From Burkholderia pyrrocinia (lineage in GTDB: Bacteria > Pseudomonadota > Gammaproteobacteria > Burkholderiales > Burkholderiaceae): a DNA stretch of 64,000 bases. Under the pieces are notes generated by a model. It saw only the letters and a list, made by a program, of their open reading frames with translations. It made no database searches and was not told the origin of the DNA. Positions 54,226 to 62,566 of the stretch are shown piece by piece (the first letter of the stretch is position 1; every line of letters starts with the position of its first letter). The stretch covers positions 248,001-312,000 of the forward strand of contig NZ_CP094460.1 in the NCBI RefSeq assembly GCF_022809715.1, read 5' to 3'. The position numbers were made by a program, and so were the translations under genes.

Positions 54226-55248
54226 ATGACCGATCGACTCACGCCCGAACTCGCGTCGAAATTCGCGTCGCTCGCGCTCGCGCACCTGACCCGCGAATAT
54301 CCGAACAAGCTCACGCATTCGCTCGAAGGCCCGCACGACGTGCAGGGGCCGCGTGCGCTGCATCCGATCTTCTACGGCAGCTACGACTGGCACTCGTGCG
54401 TGCACGGCTACTGGCTCGTGCTGCGCGTGCTCGAACGCTATCCGGCGCTGCCGGAGGCCGAGCGCATCGTCGCGATCGTCGACGCGCACTTCACCGACGC
54501 GAACGTCGCCGGCGAGCGCGCGTATCTCGCGCTGCCGCACAACAGCGGCTTCGAGCGGCCGTACGGCTGGGCGTGGCTGCTCGCGCTGTCCGCGCAACTC
54601 GAGCGGCTCGCGCTGAAGGGCGTGCTGCCGCAGGCCGCGCGCTGGGCGAAAACGATGGCGCCGCTCACCGACCTGTTCGTGTCGCGCTTCGAGACCTTCC
54701 TGCCGAAAGCGACCTATCCGCTGCGCGTCGGCACGCACTTCAACACCGCGTTCGCGCTGGCGCTCACGCTCGACTTCGCGCGCGACACGCAGCGCGACGG
54801 GCTCGCGGCGCTGATCGTCGACACCGCGAAGCGCTGGCACCTGAACGACGTCGCGTGCCAGGCGTGGGAGCCGTCGGGCGACGAATTCCTGTCGCCCGCG
54901 CTGATGGAGGCCGAGCTGATGCGGCGCGTGCTGCCGGCGGCCGAATTCGACGGCTGGTTCGCGCGCTTCTTGCCGGATCTCGCGCACGGCGAGCCGGCGA
55001 CGCTGTTCGAGCCTGCGACGGTCAGCGACCGCAGCGACGGCAAGATCGCGCACCTCGACGGGCTGAACCTGAGCCGCGCGTGGTGCCAGCGTGCGCTTGC
55101 CGGCGCGCTGCGGGAAGGCGACGCGCGGCGCGCGAAGCTGCTCGACGCGGCCGGCCGGCATCTCGCGAGCGCGCTCGCGCACGTGGCCGGCGACTACATG
55201 GGCGAGCACTGGCTCGCGACGTTCGCGTTGCTTGCGCTGGAAGCGTAG
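54226..55248 (+). CDS. DUF2891-family protein
   Basis: A 340-residue soluble protein with the DUF2891 signature: HPIFYGSYDWHSCVHGYW, LPHNSGFERPYGWAWLLAL, ACQAWEPSGDEFLSPALMEAELMRR and GLNLSRAW. These look like an alpha/alpha-barrel scaffold as in some carbohydrate-active or isomerase proteins, but no reaction is known. ATG at 54226 has GACGAGA upstream; 54211 is in frame too. It is in one operon with the DUF969/DUF979 pair, so it may process the transported compound. Confidence 0.82.
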   Translation: MTDRLTPELASKFASLALAHLTREYPNKLTHSLEGPHDVQGPRALHPIFYGSYDWHSCVHGYWLVLRVLERYPALPEAERIVAIVDAHFTDANVAGERAYLALPHNSGFERPYGWAWLLALSAQLERLALKGVLPQAARWAKTMAPLTDLFVSRFETFLPKATYPLRVGTHFNTAFALALTLDFARDTQRDGLAALIVDTAKRWHLNDVACQAWEPSGDEFLSPALMEAELMRRVLPAAEFDGWFARFLPDLAHGEPATLFEPATVSDRSDGKIAHLDGLNLSRAWCQRALAGALREGDARRAKLLDAAGRHLASALAHVAGDYMGEHWLATFALLALEA

Positions 55249-55367
55249 CGCGCGAGCGAAACCCCGCCGGCGGCAAGGTCATCGGCGCGCGGCTATACTC
55301 GCCGCTCGGTCCGCTTCGCGCCGCATTCATCGCGCGAAGCGGCCATCCGCCAGTTCGCCTCTTCGCC

Positions 55368-55691
55368 ATGCACAAGCTCATTTCCTACGTCGCCGCGATC
55401 CACGGGCTCGCCGGCCCCGTGTCGATCGTGTCGCATGCGACGTCGCACGACCGCTGGACCGACGACGATGTCGAGGTCACGCGCGACGAAACCGAATATC
55501 GCTTCGACAACGGCGCGATCGTGCGCCGCTCGGTCGAGCAGGACCGAGCGCCGTCCGACCTGCTGTGCGCCGAATGCTGGATCGACTACGACGTGCTCCG
55601 CCATCCCGATGCGCAGCCGATCAGCCCGTCGCGGCTGACGTTCGACAACGCATGCCGCGAAACCTTCTGGCTGCGCTACCACCTCGCGTGA
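55368..55691 (+). CDS. Hypothetical protein, 107 residues
   Basis: A small soluble protein (MHKLISYVAAIHGLAGPVSIV at the start, then VEVTRDETEYRFDNGAIVRRSVEQDRAP). Two close cysteines (LLCAECWIDYDVL) and one near the C-terminus are present. No family is recognised; the alternating strand pattern suggests a small beta domain. It lies 119 bases after the DUF2891 gene on the same strand, so co-transcription is possible. Confidence 0.6.
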   Translation: MHKLISYVAAIHGLAGPVSIVSHATSHDRWTDDDVEVTRDETEYRFDNGAIVRRSVEQDRAPSDLLCAECWIDYDVLRHPDAQPISPSRLTFDNACRETFWLRYHLA

Positions 55692-55982
55692 ACGTGCGGA
55701 CGTGTGCGGCTGCATCATCCTGGCGGCACGCCGGCAGGTTCGCGCGTATGTCTGCGCCGTCGGGGGCGGCGTGCGTCCCGGAATGGTGTGCGCAACAGAA
55801 ATGAATTTGAATGGTTTTGTGCTGAATCGGTCAGGTTTGGTCGCAACGAGGCTGCCTTTGCGTGGCATGCAACACCGCTTTCCATTGCCCGGCCGGCGCG
55901 CGGCGGCGGCGACTCGATACACTTCCGTACCGGTTGGACGGGCCCCGGCAACCAGGCCCGAGCAAGGAGGAGACAGGACACG

Positions 55983-57047
55983 ATGGACATCCAACGCGCA
56001 GCGGTCGTCACGTACCGCGGCAATGCGATCGAGAACACGCACGTCGCCCATGTGGCGGTGGTGGATGCAAGCGGCAGGTTGCTGGCCCGGTTCGGCGATC
56101 CGTTCCGGATGACGCTGGCGCGCTCGGCGGCCAAGCCGGCCCAGGCGCTGTCGGTGATCGAGACGGGCGCGCCCGAGCGCTTCGGCTTCGACGACGCGGA
56201 CATCGCGCTGATGTGTGCGTCGCACAGCAGCGAGGACCGGCACATCGAACGCACGCGGGCGATGCTCGCCAAGGTCGCCGCGCACGAATCGGATTTGCGT
56301 TGCGGCGGCCATCCGCCGTTGTCCGACGCGGTGTACCGGTCGTGGATCAAGCGCGACTACACGCCGACCGGCGTCTGCAGCAACTGTTCGGGCAAGCACG
56401 TCGGGATGCTGGCCGGCGCGCAGGCGATCGGCGCCGCGATGGCCGATTACCATCTGCCCGACCATCCGATGCAGGTGCGCGTGAAGCATGTCGTGGCTGA
56501 CGCGTGCGGCTTGCGCGACGACGAAGTCGACTGGGCGATCGATGGATGCAACCTGCCGACGCCGGCGTTCTCGCTGGATCGGCTGGCGCGTCTCTACGCA
56601 TCGCTGGCCGACGGCGCGGACAAGGTGGAGGCGGGCGGCGGCGAGATCAGCGATCGCGTTCGCGCGCTGGCGCGCATTCATCGTGCGATGACGGCGCATC
56701 CGGAACTGGTCGCCGGTGACGGGCGCTATTGCACGGTGCTGATGAACGCGTTCGACGGGCAGGTGGTCGGCAAGCTCGGCGCCGATGCGTGCTACGGGAT
56801 CGGCGTGCGTGCCTCGGAGAACACGCGGCGGCTCGGCGCCGACGGTGCGCTCGGCATCTCGGTGAAGATCGAGGACGGCAATCTCGACGTGTTGTACATG
56901 GTCGTCAGCGAGATTCTCGATCGGCTGCAGATCGGTACGTTCGTGCAGCGCGCGCAACTGGCCGGCTTCCACCGGCCGAGGATGCTCAATACGCAGGGCG
57001 TCGAGATCGGGCACGCCACGTTCCCGTTCGAACTGCAGCCTGCCTGA
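55983..57047 (+). CDS. L-asparaginase, Rhizobium etli AII (ReAV) class
   Basis: A 354-residue class 3 asparaginase that hydrolyses asparagine to aspartate and ammonia. Key residues of the R. etli enzyme fall at the same numbers: Ser48 and Lys51 in LARSAAKP, Cys135 and Lys138 in CSNCSGKHVGM (zinc-site residues), and Cys189 in DGCNLP. SHSSEDRHIERT is also typical. It is unrelated to E. coli-type asparaginases. Nearby aspA and an amino-acid permease form a pathway to fumarate. Confidence 0.9.
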   Translation: MDIQRAAVVTYRGNAIENTHVAHVAVVDASGRLLARFGDPFRMTLARSAAKPAQALSVIETGAPERFGFDDADIALMCASHSSEDRHIERTRAMLAKVAAHESDLRCGGHPPLSDAVYRSWIKRDYTPTGVCSNCSGKHVGMLAGAQAIGAAMADYHLPDHPMQVRVKHVVADACGLRDDEVDWAIDGCNLPTPAFSLDRLARLYASLADGADKVEAGGGEISDRVRALARIHRAMTAHPELVAGDGRYCTVLMNAFDGQVVGKLGADACYGIGVRASENTRRLGADGALGISVKIEDGNLDVLYMVVSEILDRLQIGTFVQRAQLAGFHRPRMLNTQGVEIGHATFPFELQPA

Positions 57048-57153
57048 GCGGTGCCGCCGCGCCGATGCCGCCGCCCGCGAACCGGGCTGCGCGCATCGGC
57101 GTCCGCCCGCTAGCTGATCGGCACGAACGCGAACGCGAACGCCAACGCGCGCG

Positions 57154-58128
57154 CTACGCGCGAGCGCCGCGAATCTTCGCCAGCTCGACGTCCGACAGCT
57201 CGCCGATCTGCGCGAGATGTTCCGCGAGAAAGTCCTTCAGCACGCGCAGCTTCGCCGAGCTGCGCCGGTTCGCCAGATACGCGATGTAGATGAATTCGCC
57301 GGTCAGCCGGTTCTGCAGCCGGTAGCGCGGCAGCACGGCTTCGAGTTGCCCGCTCGCGAGCAGGTCGCGCACCAGCCAGATCTCGAACTCCGCGATGCCG
57401 AGCCCCGCGCAGGTCGCTTCGAGCAGCAGCTCCGAATGGTCGGTGACGAGATTGCCGGCCGGCAGCACGCTGTGCCGCACGTCGCCGTGCACGAAATCCC
57501 AGCGTGGATCGCCTTCCGGGTGCACGTAGCGCAGGCAGTTGTGGTGCTTCAGGTCGTCCGGCGCCGACGGGCGCCCGCAGCGATCGAGATAGCCGGGCGC
57601 TGCGCACAGGATGCTGTCGTTGCGCGACAGCCGGTGGACGACCAGGTTGTCCAGGTAGTTCTCGCCCTCATGAATGTCGAGATCGAAGCCGCCGGCCACG
57701 AGGTCGTTGTGGTTGTCGGTGAGCCGCACGTCGAGCTGGATCGTCGGGTAGCGCGCGAGAAACGGCGCGATCAGCGGCGCGAGGTGACGGCGGCCGAACG
57801 CGACCGGCGCGGTGAGTTTCAGCGGGCCGCTCGGCTGCGCATTCAGCTCGGCGACCACACGCAGCGTGTCGTCGAGATCGGCGATCAGCGTGACGGCGCG
57901 CTCCAGGTAGATGTGGCCGGCCTCGGTCAGCGTCACGCTGTGCGTCGAACGGTGCAGCAGCGCGACGCCGAGCGCCTCCTCGATTGCCGTCACCTTGCGC
58001 GCGACGGTCGACGTCGACACGTGCATCTCCTTCGCGACCGCCGAAAAACTTCCCGTTTCGACCACTCTCACGAACGCGCGCATCGCGCCGAGGTGATCGA
58101 TGCCTGTCTCTCTCATGCCTTTCTTCAT
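57154..58128 (-). CDS. LysR-family regulator of the asparagine/aspartate locus
   Basis: A 324-residue LysR protein. HTH is HLGAMRAFVRVVETGSFSAVAKEM and STSTVARKVTAIEEALGVALLHRS. The effector domain has LTAPVAFGRRHLAPLIAPFL. The start at 58128 has GAGAA nearby; 58116 is an alternative. It lies between the asparaginase gene and divergent aspA, 142 bases from the latter, and probably controls both. The ligand, perhaps asparagine or aspartate, is inferred. Confidence 0.85.
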   Translation of the reverse strand: MKKGMRETGIDHLGAMRAFVRVVETGSFSAVAKEMHVSTSTVARKVTAIEEALGVALLHRSTHSVTLTEAGHIYLERAVTLIADLDDTLRVVAELNAQPSGPLKLTAPVAFGRRHLAPLIAPFLARYPTIQLDVRLTDNHNDLVAGGFDLDIHEGENYLDNLVVHRLSRNDSILCAAPGYLDRCGRPSAPDDLKHHNCLRYVHPEGDPRWDFVHGDVRHSVLPAGNLVTDHSELLLEATCAGLGIAEFEIWLVRDLLASGQLEAVLPRYRLQNRLTGEFIYIAYLANRRSSAKLRVLKDFLAEHLAQIGELSDVELAKIRGARA

Positions 58129-58270
58129 TCGATTCTCGTTGTTGCATTCCACGCAAAACCGCTTTCGATAATACAGAGGCGAGCTTGTTTTTGCAAAGGC
58201 ATAGAATGCGAACCCGTCGCGTCGGGAAGCGGCGCACGACGAGCGGCACGAGACACCCAGGAGGGGCACG

Positions 58271-59677
58271 ATGGCAGAAAACGGCTTCCGCGTCGAAGCG
58301 GATCTTTTAGGTAAACGAAGCATTCCGGATGCGGCCTACTACGGCGTTCATACGCTGCGCGCGAAAGAGAATTTCGACATTTCCGGCCGCAGTATCGCGA
58401 CGCTGCCGTACTTCGTGATGGCGCTCGCGGCCGTGAAGGAAGCCGCGGCCGACGCCAACTGCGAACTCGGGCTGCTGCCGCAGCCGTATCGCGATGCGAT
58501 CGCCGCCGCGTGCGTCGAGATCCGCGAAGGGCGCCTGCACGACCAGTTCGTCGTCGACGTCATCCAGGGCGGGGCCGGCACGTCGACCAACATGAACGCG
58601 AACGAGGTGATCTGCAACCGCGCACTCGAAATCATGGGGCACGCGCGCGGGCAGTACGAATACCTGCATCCGAACGAGCACGTCAATCTCGCGCAGAGCA
58701 CCAACGACGTCTATCCGACCGCGATCCGGATCGCGACGTGCTTCGCGGTCGAACACCTGCTCGAGGCGATGGCGCGGCTGCGCGATGCGTTCGCGGAGCG
58801 GGCCGACGCGTTCGCGGGCCTGCTGAAGCTCGGCCGTACGCAGTTGCAGGACGCGGTGCCGATGACGCTCGGCCAGGAATTCTCGACGTACGCGGTGATG
58901 CTGACCGAAGACATCGCGCGGCTGCAGGAAGCCGGCTGGCTGATCCGCGAGATCAATCTCGGCGCGACCGCGATCGGCACCGGGATCACCGCGCATCCGG
59001 AGTATGCGGAGAAGGCGCTGGCGGCGCTGCGGCGCATTACCGGGCTCGACCTGAGCACCGCGCCGAACCTGATCGAGGCGACGCAGGATTGCGGCGCGTT
59101 CGTGCAGGTCTCGGGCGTGCTCAAGCGGATCGCCGTAAAGCTGTCGAAGATCTGCAACGACCTGCGGCTGCTGTCGAGCGGCCCGCGCGCGGGGTTCGGC
59201 GAGATCAACCTGCCGCCCGTGCAGGCCGGCTCGTCGATCATGCCGGGCAAGGTGAATCCGGTGATCCCGGAAGTCGTCAACCAGGTCGCGTTCGAGGTGT
59301 TCGGCAACGACCTGACCGTGACCTTCGCCGCCGAGGCCGGACAGCTTCAGCTCAACGCATTCGAGCCGGTGATTGCCAGCGCGCTGTTCCGCAGCTTCAG
59401 CCACCTGACGGCCGCATGCACGACGCTGGAGCAGCGGTGCGTGAGCGGGATCACCGCGAATCCCGAGCGGCTGCGCGAAACGATGGAGCGCTCGGTCGCG
59501 CTCGCGACCGCGCTGAACCCGTACATCGGCTACAAGCGCGCGACCGCCGTGGCCGCCGAAGCGCACGCGACCGGCAAGTCGATCCGCGAGGTCGTGCTGG
59601 AGCGCGAACTGATGACCGATGCGCAACTGGACGACGCGCTGCAGCCCGAAGCACTGATCCGGCCGCGCGTGCTTTGA
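58271..59677 (+). CDS. aspA: Aspartate ammonia-lyase
   Basis: A 468-residue aspartase/fumarase superfamily enzyme deaminating L-aspartate to fumarate. The catalytic loop signature [11 protein letters not shown] (about residues 317-327) is intact. [34 protein letters not shown] and [17 protein letters not shown] are also present. Length and start fit AspA of E. coli; residue differences from fumarase C favour aspartase. It is divergent from a LysR gene and followed by a permease gene. Confidence 0.92.
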   Translation: MAENGFRVEADLLGKRSIPDAAYYGVHTLRAKENFDISGRSIATLPYFVMALAAVKEAAADANCELGLLPQPYRDAIAAACVEIREGRLHDQFVVDVIQGGAGTSTNMNANEVICNRALEIMGHARGQYEYLHPNEHVNLAQSTNDVYPTAIRIATCFAVEHLLEAMARLRDAFAERADAFAGLLKLGRTQLQDAVPMTLGQEFSTYAVMLTEDIARLQEAGWLIREINLGATAIGTGITAHPEYAEKALAALRRITGLDLSTAPNLIEATQDCGAFVQVSGVLKRIAVKLSKICNDLRLLSSGPRAGFGEINLPPVQAGSSIMPGKVNPVIPEVVNQVAFEVFGNDLTVTFAAEAGQLQLNAFEPVIASALFRSFSHLTAACTTLEQRCVSGITANPERLRETMERSVALATALNPYIGYKRATAVAAEAHATGKSIREVVLERELMTDAQLDDALQPEALIRPRVL

Positions 59678-59735
59678 CACCGGCCGCGCGGCGCCGGCGC
59701 GTGCCGCCGGCGGCCCGCGCGCGGCCGTTCAAAAA

Positions 59736-59754
59736 GCGCCCCGGAGCGGGGCGC
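59736..59754. repeat. Perfect hairpin between aspA and the permease gene
   Basis: GCGCCCCG-GAG-CGGGGCGC is an 8-bp perfect stem with a three-base loop. It is preceded by AAAAA, so it looks like an intrinsic terminator only on the minus strand. In the rightward direction it has no T-run and may only pause or partly attenuate transcription into the permease gene 27 bases on. Confidence 0.6.
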
Positions 59755-59780
59755 GACACATCAATACACGGAGACTCAAC

Positions 59781-61286
59781 ATGAAACACACCAGCGAGCG
59801 GCCGGCCGATACGGCCGGCGGCGCGGATTCCCGTCATGCCGATCCCGACGCGATGTTCGCGTCGCACGAAGCCGGTTATGCGAAGCATTTGAAGCCGCGG
59901 CACGTGCAGATGATCGCGATGGGCGGTGCGATCGGCACCGGCCTCTTTCTCGGCGCGGGCGGGCGCCTGCAAAGCGCGGGGCCCGCACTGGCGCTCGTGT
60001 ATCTCGTCTGCGGCGTGTTCGCGTTCCTGATCATGCGCGCGCTCGGCGAGCTCGTGATGCACCGGCCGACCAGCGGCAGCTTCGTGTCGTATGCGCGGGA
60101 GTTCATGGGCGAGCGCGCGTCGTTCGTCGCGGGCTGGATGTACTACCTGAACTGGGCGACGACCGGCATCGTCGACATCACCGCGGTCGCGATCTACATG
60201 AAGTACTGGGCCGTGTTCACGGACGTGCCGCAGTGGGTGTTCGCGCTCGGCGCGCTCGGGATCGTGTCGGTGATGAACATGATCGGCGTGAAGGTGTTCG
60301 GCGAGATGGAGTTCTGGTTCTCGCTCGTGAAGGTGGGCACGCTCGCGGTGTTCCTCGCGGTCGGCGCCGTGTTCCTCGCGAGCGGCCATCCGGTCGCCGG
60401 CCAGATGCCGGGGCTTCACCTCGTCGCGGATCACGGCGGGATCTTTCCGCACGGCATCCTGCCGGCCGTGCTGATCGTGCAGGGCGTCGTGTTCGCGTAT
60501 GCGAGCATCGAGCTCGTCGGCGTCGCGGCGGGCGAGACCGCCGATGCGCGCAAGGTGCTGCCGAAGGCCATCAACGGCGTGATGTGGCGCATCGCGCTGT
60601 TCTACGTCGGTTCGGTCGTGCTGTTGACGCTGCTGCTGCCGTGGACCGCATACAGCGCGCACGAAAGCCCGTTCGTCACGTTCTTCGGCAAGCTCGGCGT
60701 GCCGTACGTCGGCACGGTGATGAACGTCGTGGTGCTGACCGCCGCGCTGTCGAGCCTGAATTCGGGCCTCTATTCGACCGGGCGCGTGCTGCGCTCGCTC
60801 GCGATGGGCGGGTCGGCGCCGCGCTTCGTGTCGCGGATGAATGCGCGCGGCGTGCCGTACGGCGGGATCCTGATCACGGTCGCGATCAATGCGATCGGCG
60901 TGCCGCTGAACTACATCGTGCCGGCCCAGGCGTTCGAGATCGTGCTGAACATGGCGTCGCTCGGGATCATCACGACGTGGGGCTTCATCGTGATGAGCCA
61001 GATCCTGTTCCGCCGCGCGGTCGATCGCGGCGAGCTGAAGGCCGTGTCGTTCCGGATGCCCGGCGCGCCGTTCACGTCGTGGCTCACGCTCGCATTCCTC
61101 GTCGGCGTGCTGGTGCTGATGGCGTTCGACTACCCGGGCGGTACGTGGACCGTCGCGACGATTCCGGTTGTCGTGCTCGCGTTGGTGATCGGCTGGAAGC
61201 TCGCGAAGCGCGGTGCCGAGCGTGAGCGGGCGGTTGCGGCGCCTGCGGTCGTGCGCGCCGTCGCGGATCCTGCGCGGAACGCGTGA
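59781..61286 (+). CDS. Amino acid permease, probably asparagine/aspartate (AnsP-like)
   Basis: A 501-residue APC-family transporter with 12 hydrophobic segments. The first helix region is [21 protein letters not shown], and the amino-acid transporter signature follows ([30 protein letters not shown]). [27 protein letters not shown] is also typical of the AAT subfamily. Genomic context with asparaginase and aspA suggests asparagine or aspartate import. The exact substrate cannot be told from sequence. Confidence 0.85.
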   Translation: MKHTSERPADTAGGADSRHADPDAMFASHEAGYAKHLKPRHVQMIAMGGAIGTGLFLGAGGRLQSAGPALALVYLVCGVFAFLIMRALGELVMHRPTSGSFVSYAREFMGERASFVAGWMYYLNWATTGIVDITAVAIYMKYWAVFTDVPQWVFALGALGIVSVMNMIGVKVFGEMEFWFSLVKVGTLAVFLAVGAVFLASGHPVAGQMPGLHLVADHGGIFPHGILPAVLIVQGVVFAYASIELVGVAAGETADARKVLPKAINGVMWRIALFYVGSVVLLTLLLPWTAYSAHESPFVTFFGKLGVPYVGTVMNVVVLTAALSSLNSGLYSTGRVLRSLAMGGSAPRFVSRMNARGVPYGGILITVAINAIGVPLNYIVPAQAFEIVLNMASLGIITTWGFIVMSQILFRRAVDRGELKAVSFRMPGAPFTSWLTLAFLVGVLVLMAFDYPGGTWTVATIPVVVLALVIGWKLAKRGAERERAVAAPAVVRAVADPARNA

Positions 61287-61338
61287 CGGTACGCGCCGGG
61301 GGCGCCGGTCCGTTCGCGGGCAGGCGCCCCCGGTGCGG

Positions 61339-62022
61339 TCAGTTCAATCCGGTGCGTTCGCCGACCCATCGGCCGAAATCGGCGGCCATTTCCTGAGTCA
61401 ATTCGTGCCCGGCCGCATACAGCCGCGTGTCGTGTGCGACATCGAGCGCCGTGAGCTTCGCATCGGCGGTGCCGGCCCATGCGACGGGCAGCTTGTCGTC
61501 GAAGCGGCCATGCACGATCAGCGCGTGCAACGGGCGAAGCGCGTCGCGCGGCGCGATCAGCGGATCGATTTCCGGCAGGATGCGTCCGCACAGCACGGCG
61601 AACCCGACGACGTCGGCCGGCGACGTGAGGCCGACGCTCGCGCTCATGATGCCGCCCTGGCTGAAGCCGGCGATCACGGCCGGCAGCGCGGAGCCCGCGC
61701 CGTCCCGCGCGCGGAACGCATGCAGCAGCGTGATCAACTGGAGGCGGCTGGCGTCCGCGCGGGCCGCATCGATTTCGGGGCCGTTCGGGCCGAAGCGCAC
61801 CGGAAACCACGCGTGCTGATTGGGCCCGAAGGTCAGCGGGCCGCGTACGAACGCGATCTCGATGCGCGGATCGATCACATCGGCCACGTTCAGCAGGTTG
61901 GTCTCGTTGCCGCCGACGCCATGCAGCAGCAACAGGCGGGCGGCGGGGCGGCCGGCAGCCGGGCGCAGCCGGTACTGGAGGCCCGAATCGGGATCGGTGG
62001 TCAGCGGCAGGGCGTCGGTCAT
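61339..62022 (-). CDS. Phospholipase/carboxylesterase-type alpha/beta hydrolase
   Basis: A 227-residue serine hydrolase of the small esterase (YpfH/carboxylesterase) group. LLLLHGVGGNETNLL forms the oxyanion region, GFSQGGIMSASVGL carries the nucleophile Ser, HGRFDDKLPV the Asp, and AGHELTQEM the His. It may be a cytosolic esterase of unknown substrate. ATG at 62022 opens the frame. It stands alone, convergent with the permease. Confidence 0.82.
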   Translation of the reverse strand: MTDALPLTTDPDSGLQYRLRPAAGRPAARLLLLHGVGGNETNLLNVADVIDPRIEIAFVRGPLTFGPNQHAWFPVRFGPNGPEIDAARADASRLQLITLLHAFRARDGAGSALPAVIAGFSQGGIMSASVGLTSPADVVGFAVLCGRILPEIDPLIAPRDALRPLHALIVHGRFDDKLPVAWAGTADAKLTALDVAHDTRLYAAGHELTQEMAADFGRWVGERTGLN

Positions 62023-62566
62023 CGCGTGGGTCCGGAAAGGGGAACGATGCGACAGTCTAGAGCGTGCGGACGGGGAGGTGAATCGCCGGGTGGCGATTGA
62101 TTATTTCCTGCGAGGAATGAATCCGGTCGCGCGAGTATTCGCGACGCGGTGATCGCGGCGGGGCCGGGAGGCTCGGCTGAACCAAGCGTTCCTGATTTCT
62201 CGTGCGCGAACGACGCATCGATTATATAAAGACGCCGAAACAAACCGGTTAATCGATAATGCGCAAACGTCTTGCCGATATTCAATAATTTTGAATTGCC
62301 GGAATGCGAATAAAACAATGAATATCCGCTACTCCGTCGATTCGGAAAAGCCAGCAGCCGCATGGGCGCTGAAGCCCGGAGGTTAACGGCAAACCCGCGA
62401 AAAACTTTAGCTTTTTCCCGCTGCAATTAATCATTCCAATTTCCTCAATGATCGATTGATTAACGGTCATCGGACAGTCATGCACCATCCCCGATAATTC
62501 GGCGCTCATATTCTTTCATTAGACAAATGGGCGGTCGAAGCCGGATCGCTGCGGGGAGCTGTACTC
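62023..62566. other. 544-base AT-rich intergenic region upstream of the sensor kinase
   Basis: No gene is supported. From about 62200 to 62540 the DNA is clearly more AT-rich than its surroundings. It includes TATATAAAG (62222-62230), a small hairpin GGGCGCTGAAGCCC near 62367, and runs of A and T. It probably contains the promoter of the kinase gene. I tested it against known riboswitch patterns by eye and found no match. Confidence 0.45.

Noticed and set aside
62340..62430. A possible riboswitch (c-di-GMP or other) around the GGAGGTTAACGGCAAACCC sequence
   Set aside because: The order of conserved blocks does not fit the GEMM, TPP, cobalamin, fluoride or SAM patterns I know on either strand; only a short hairpin is clear.
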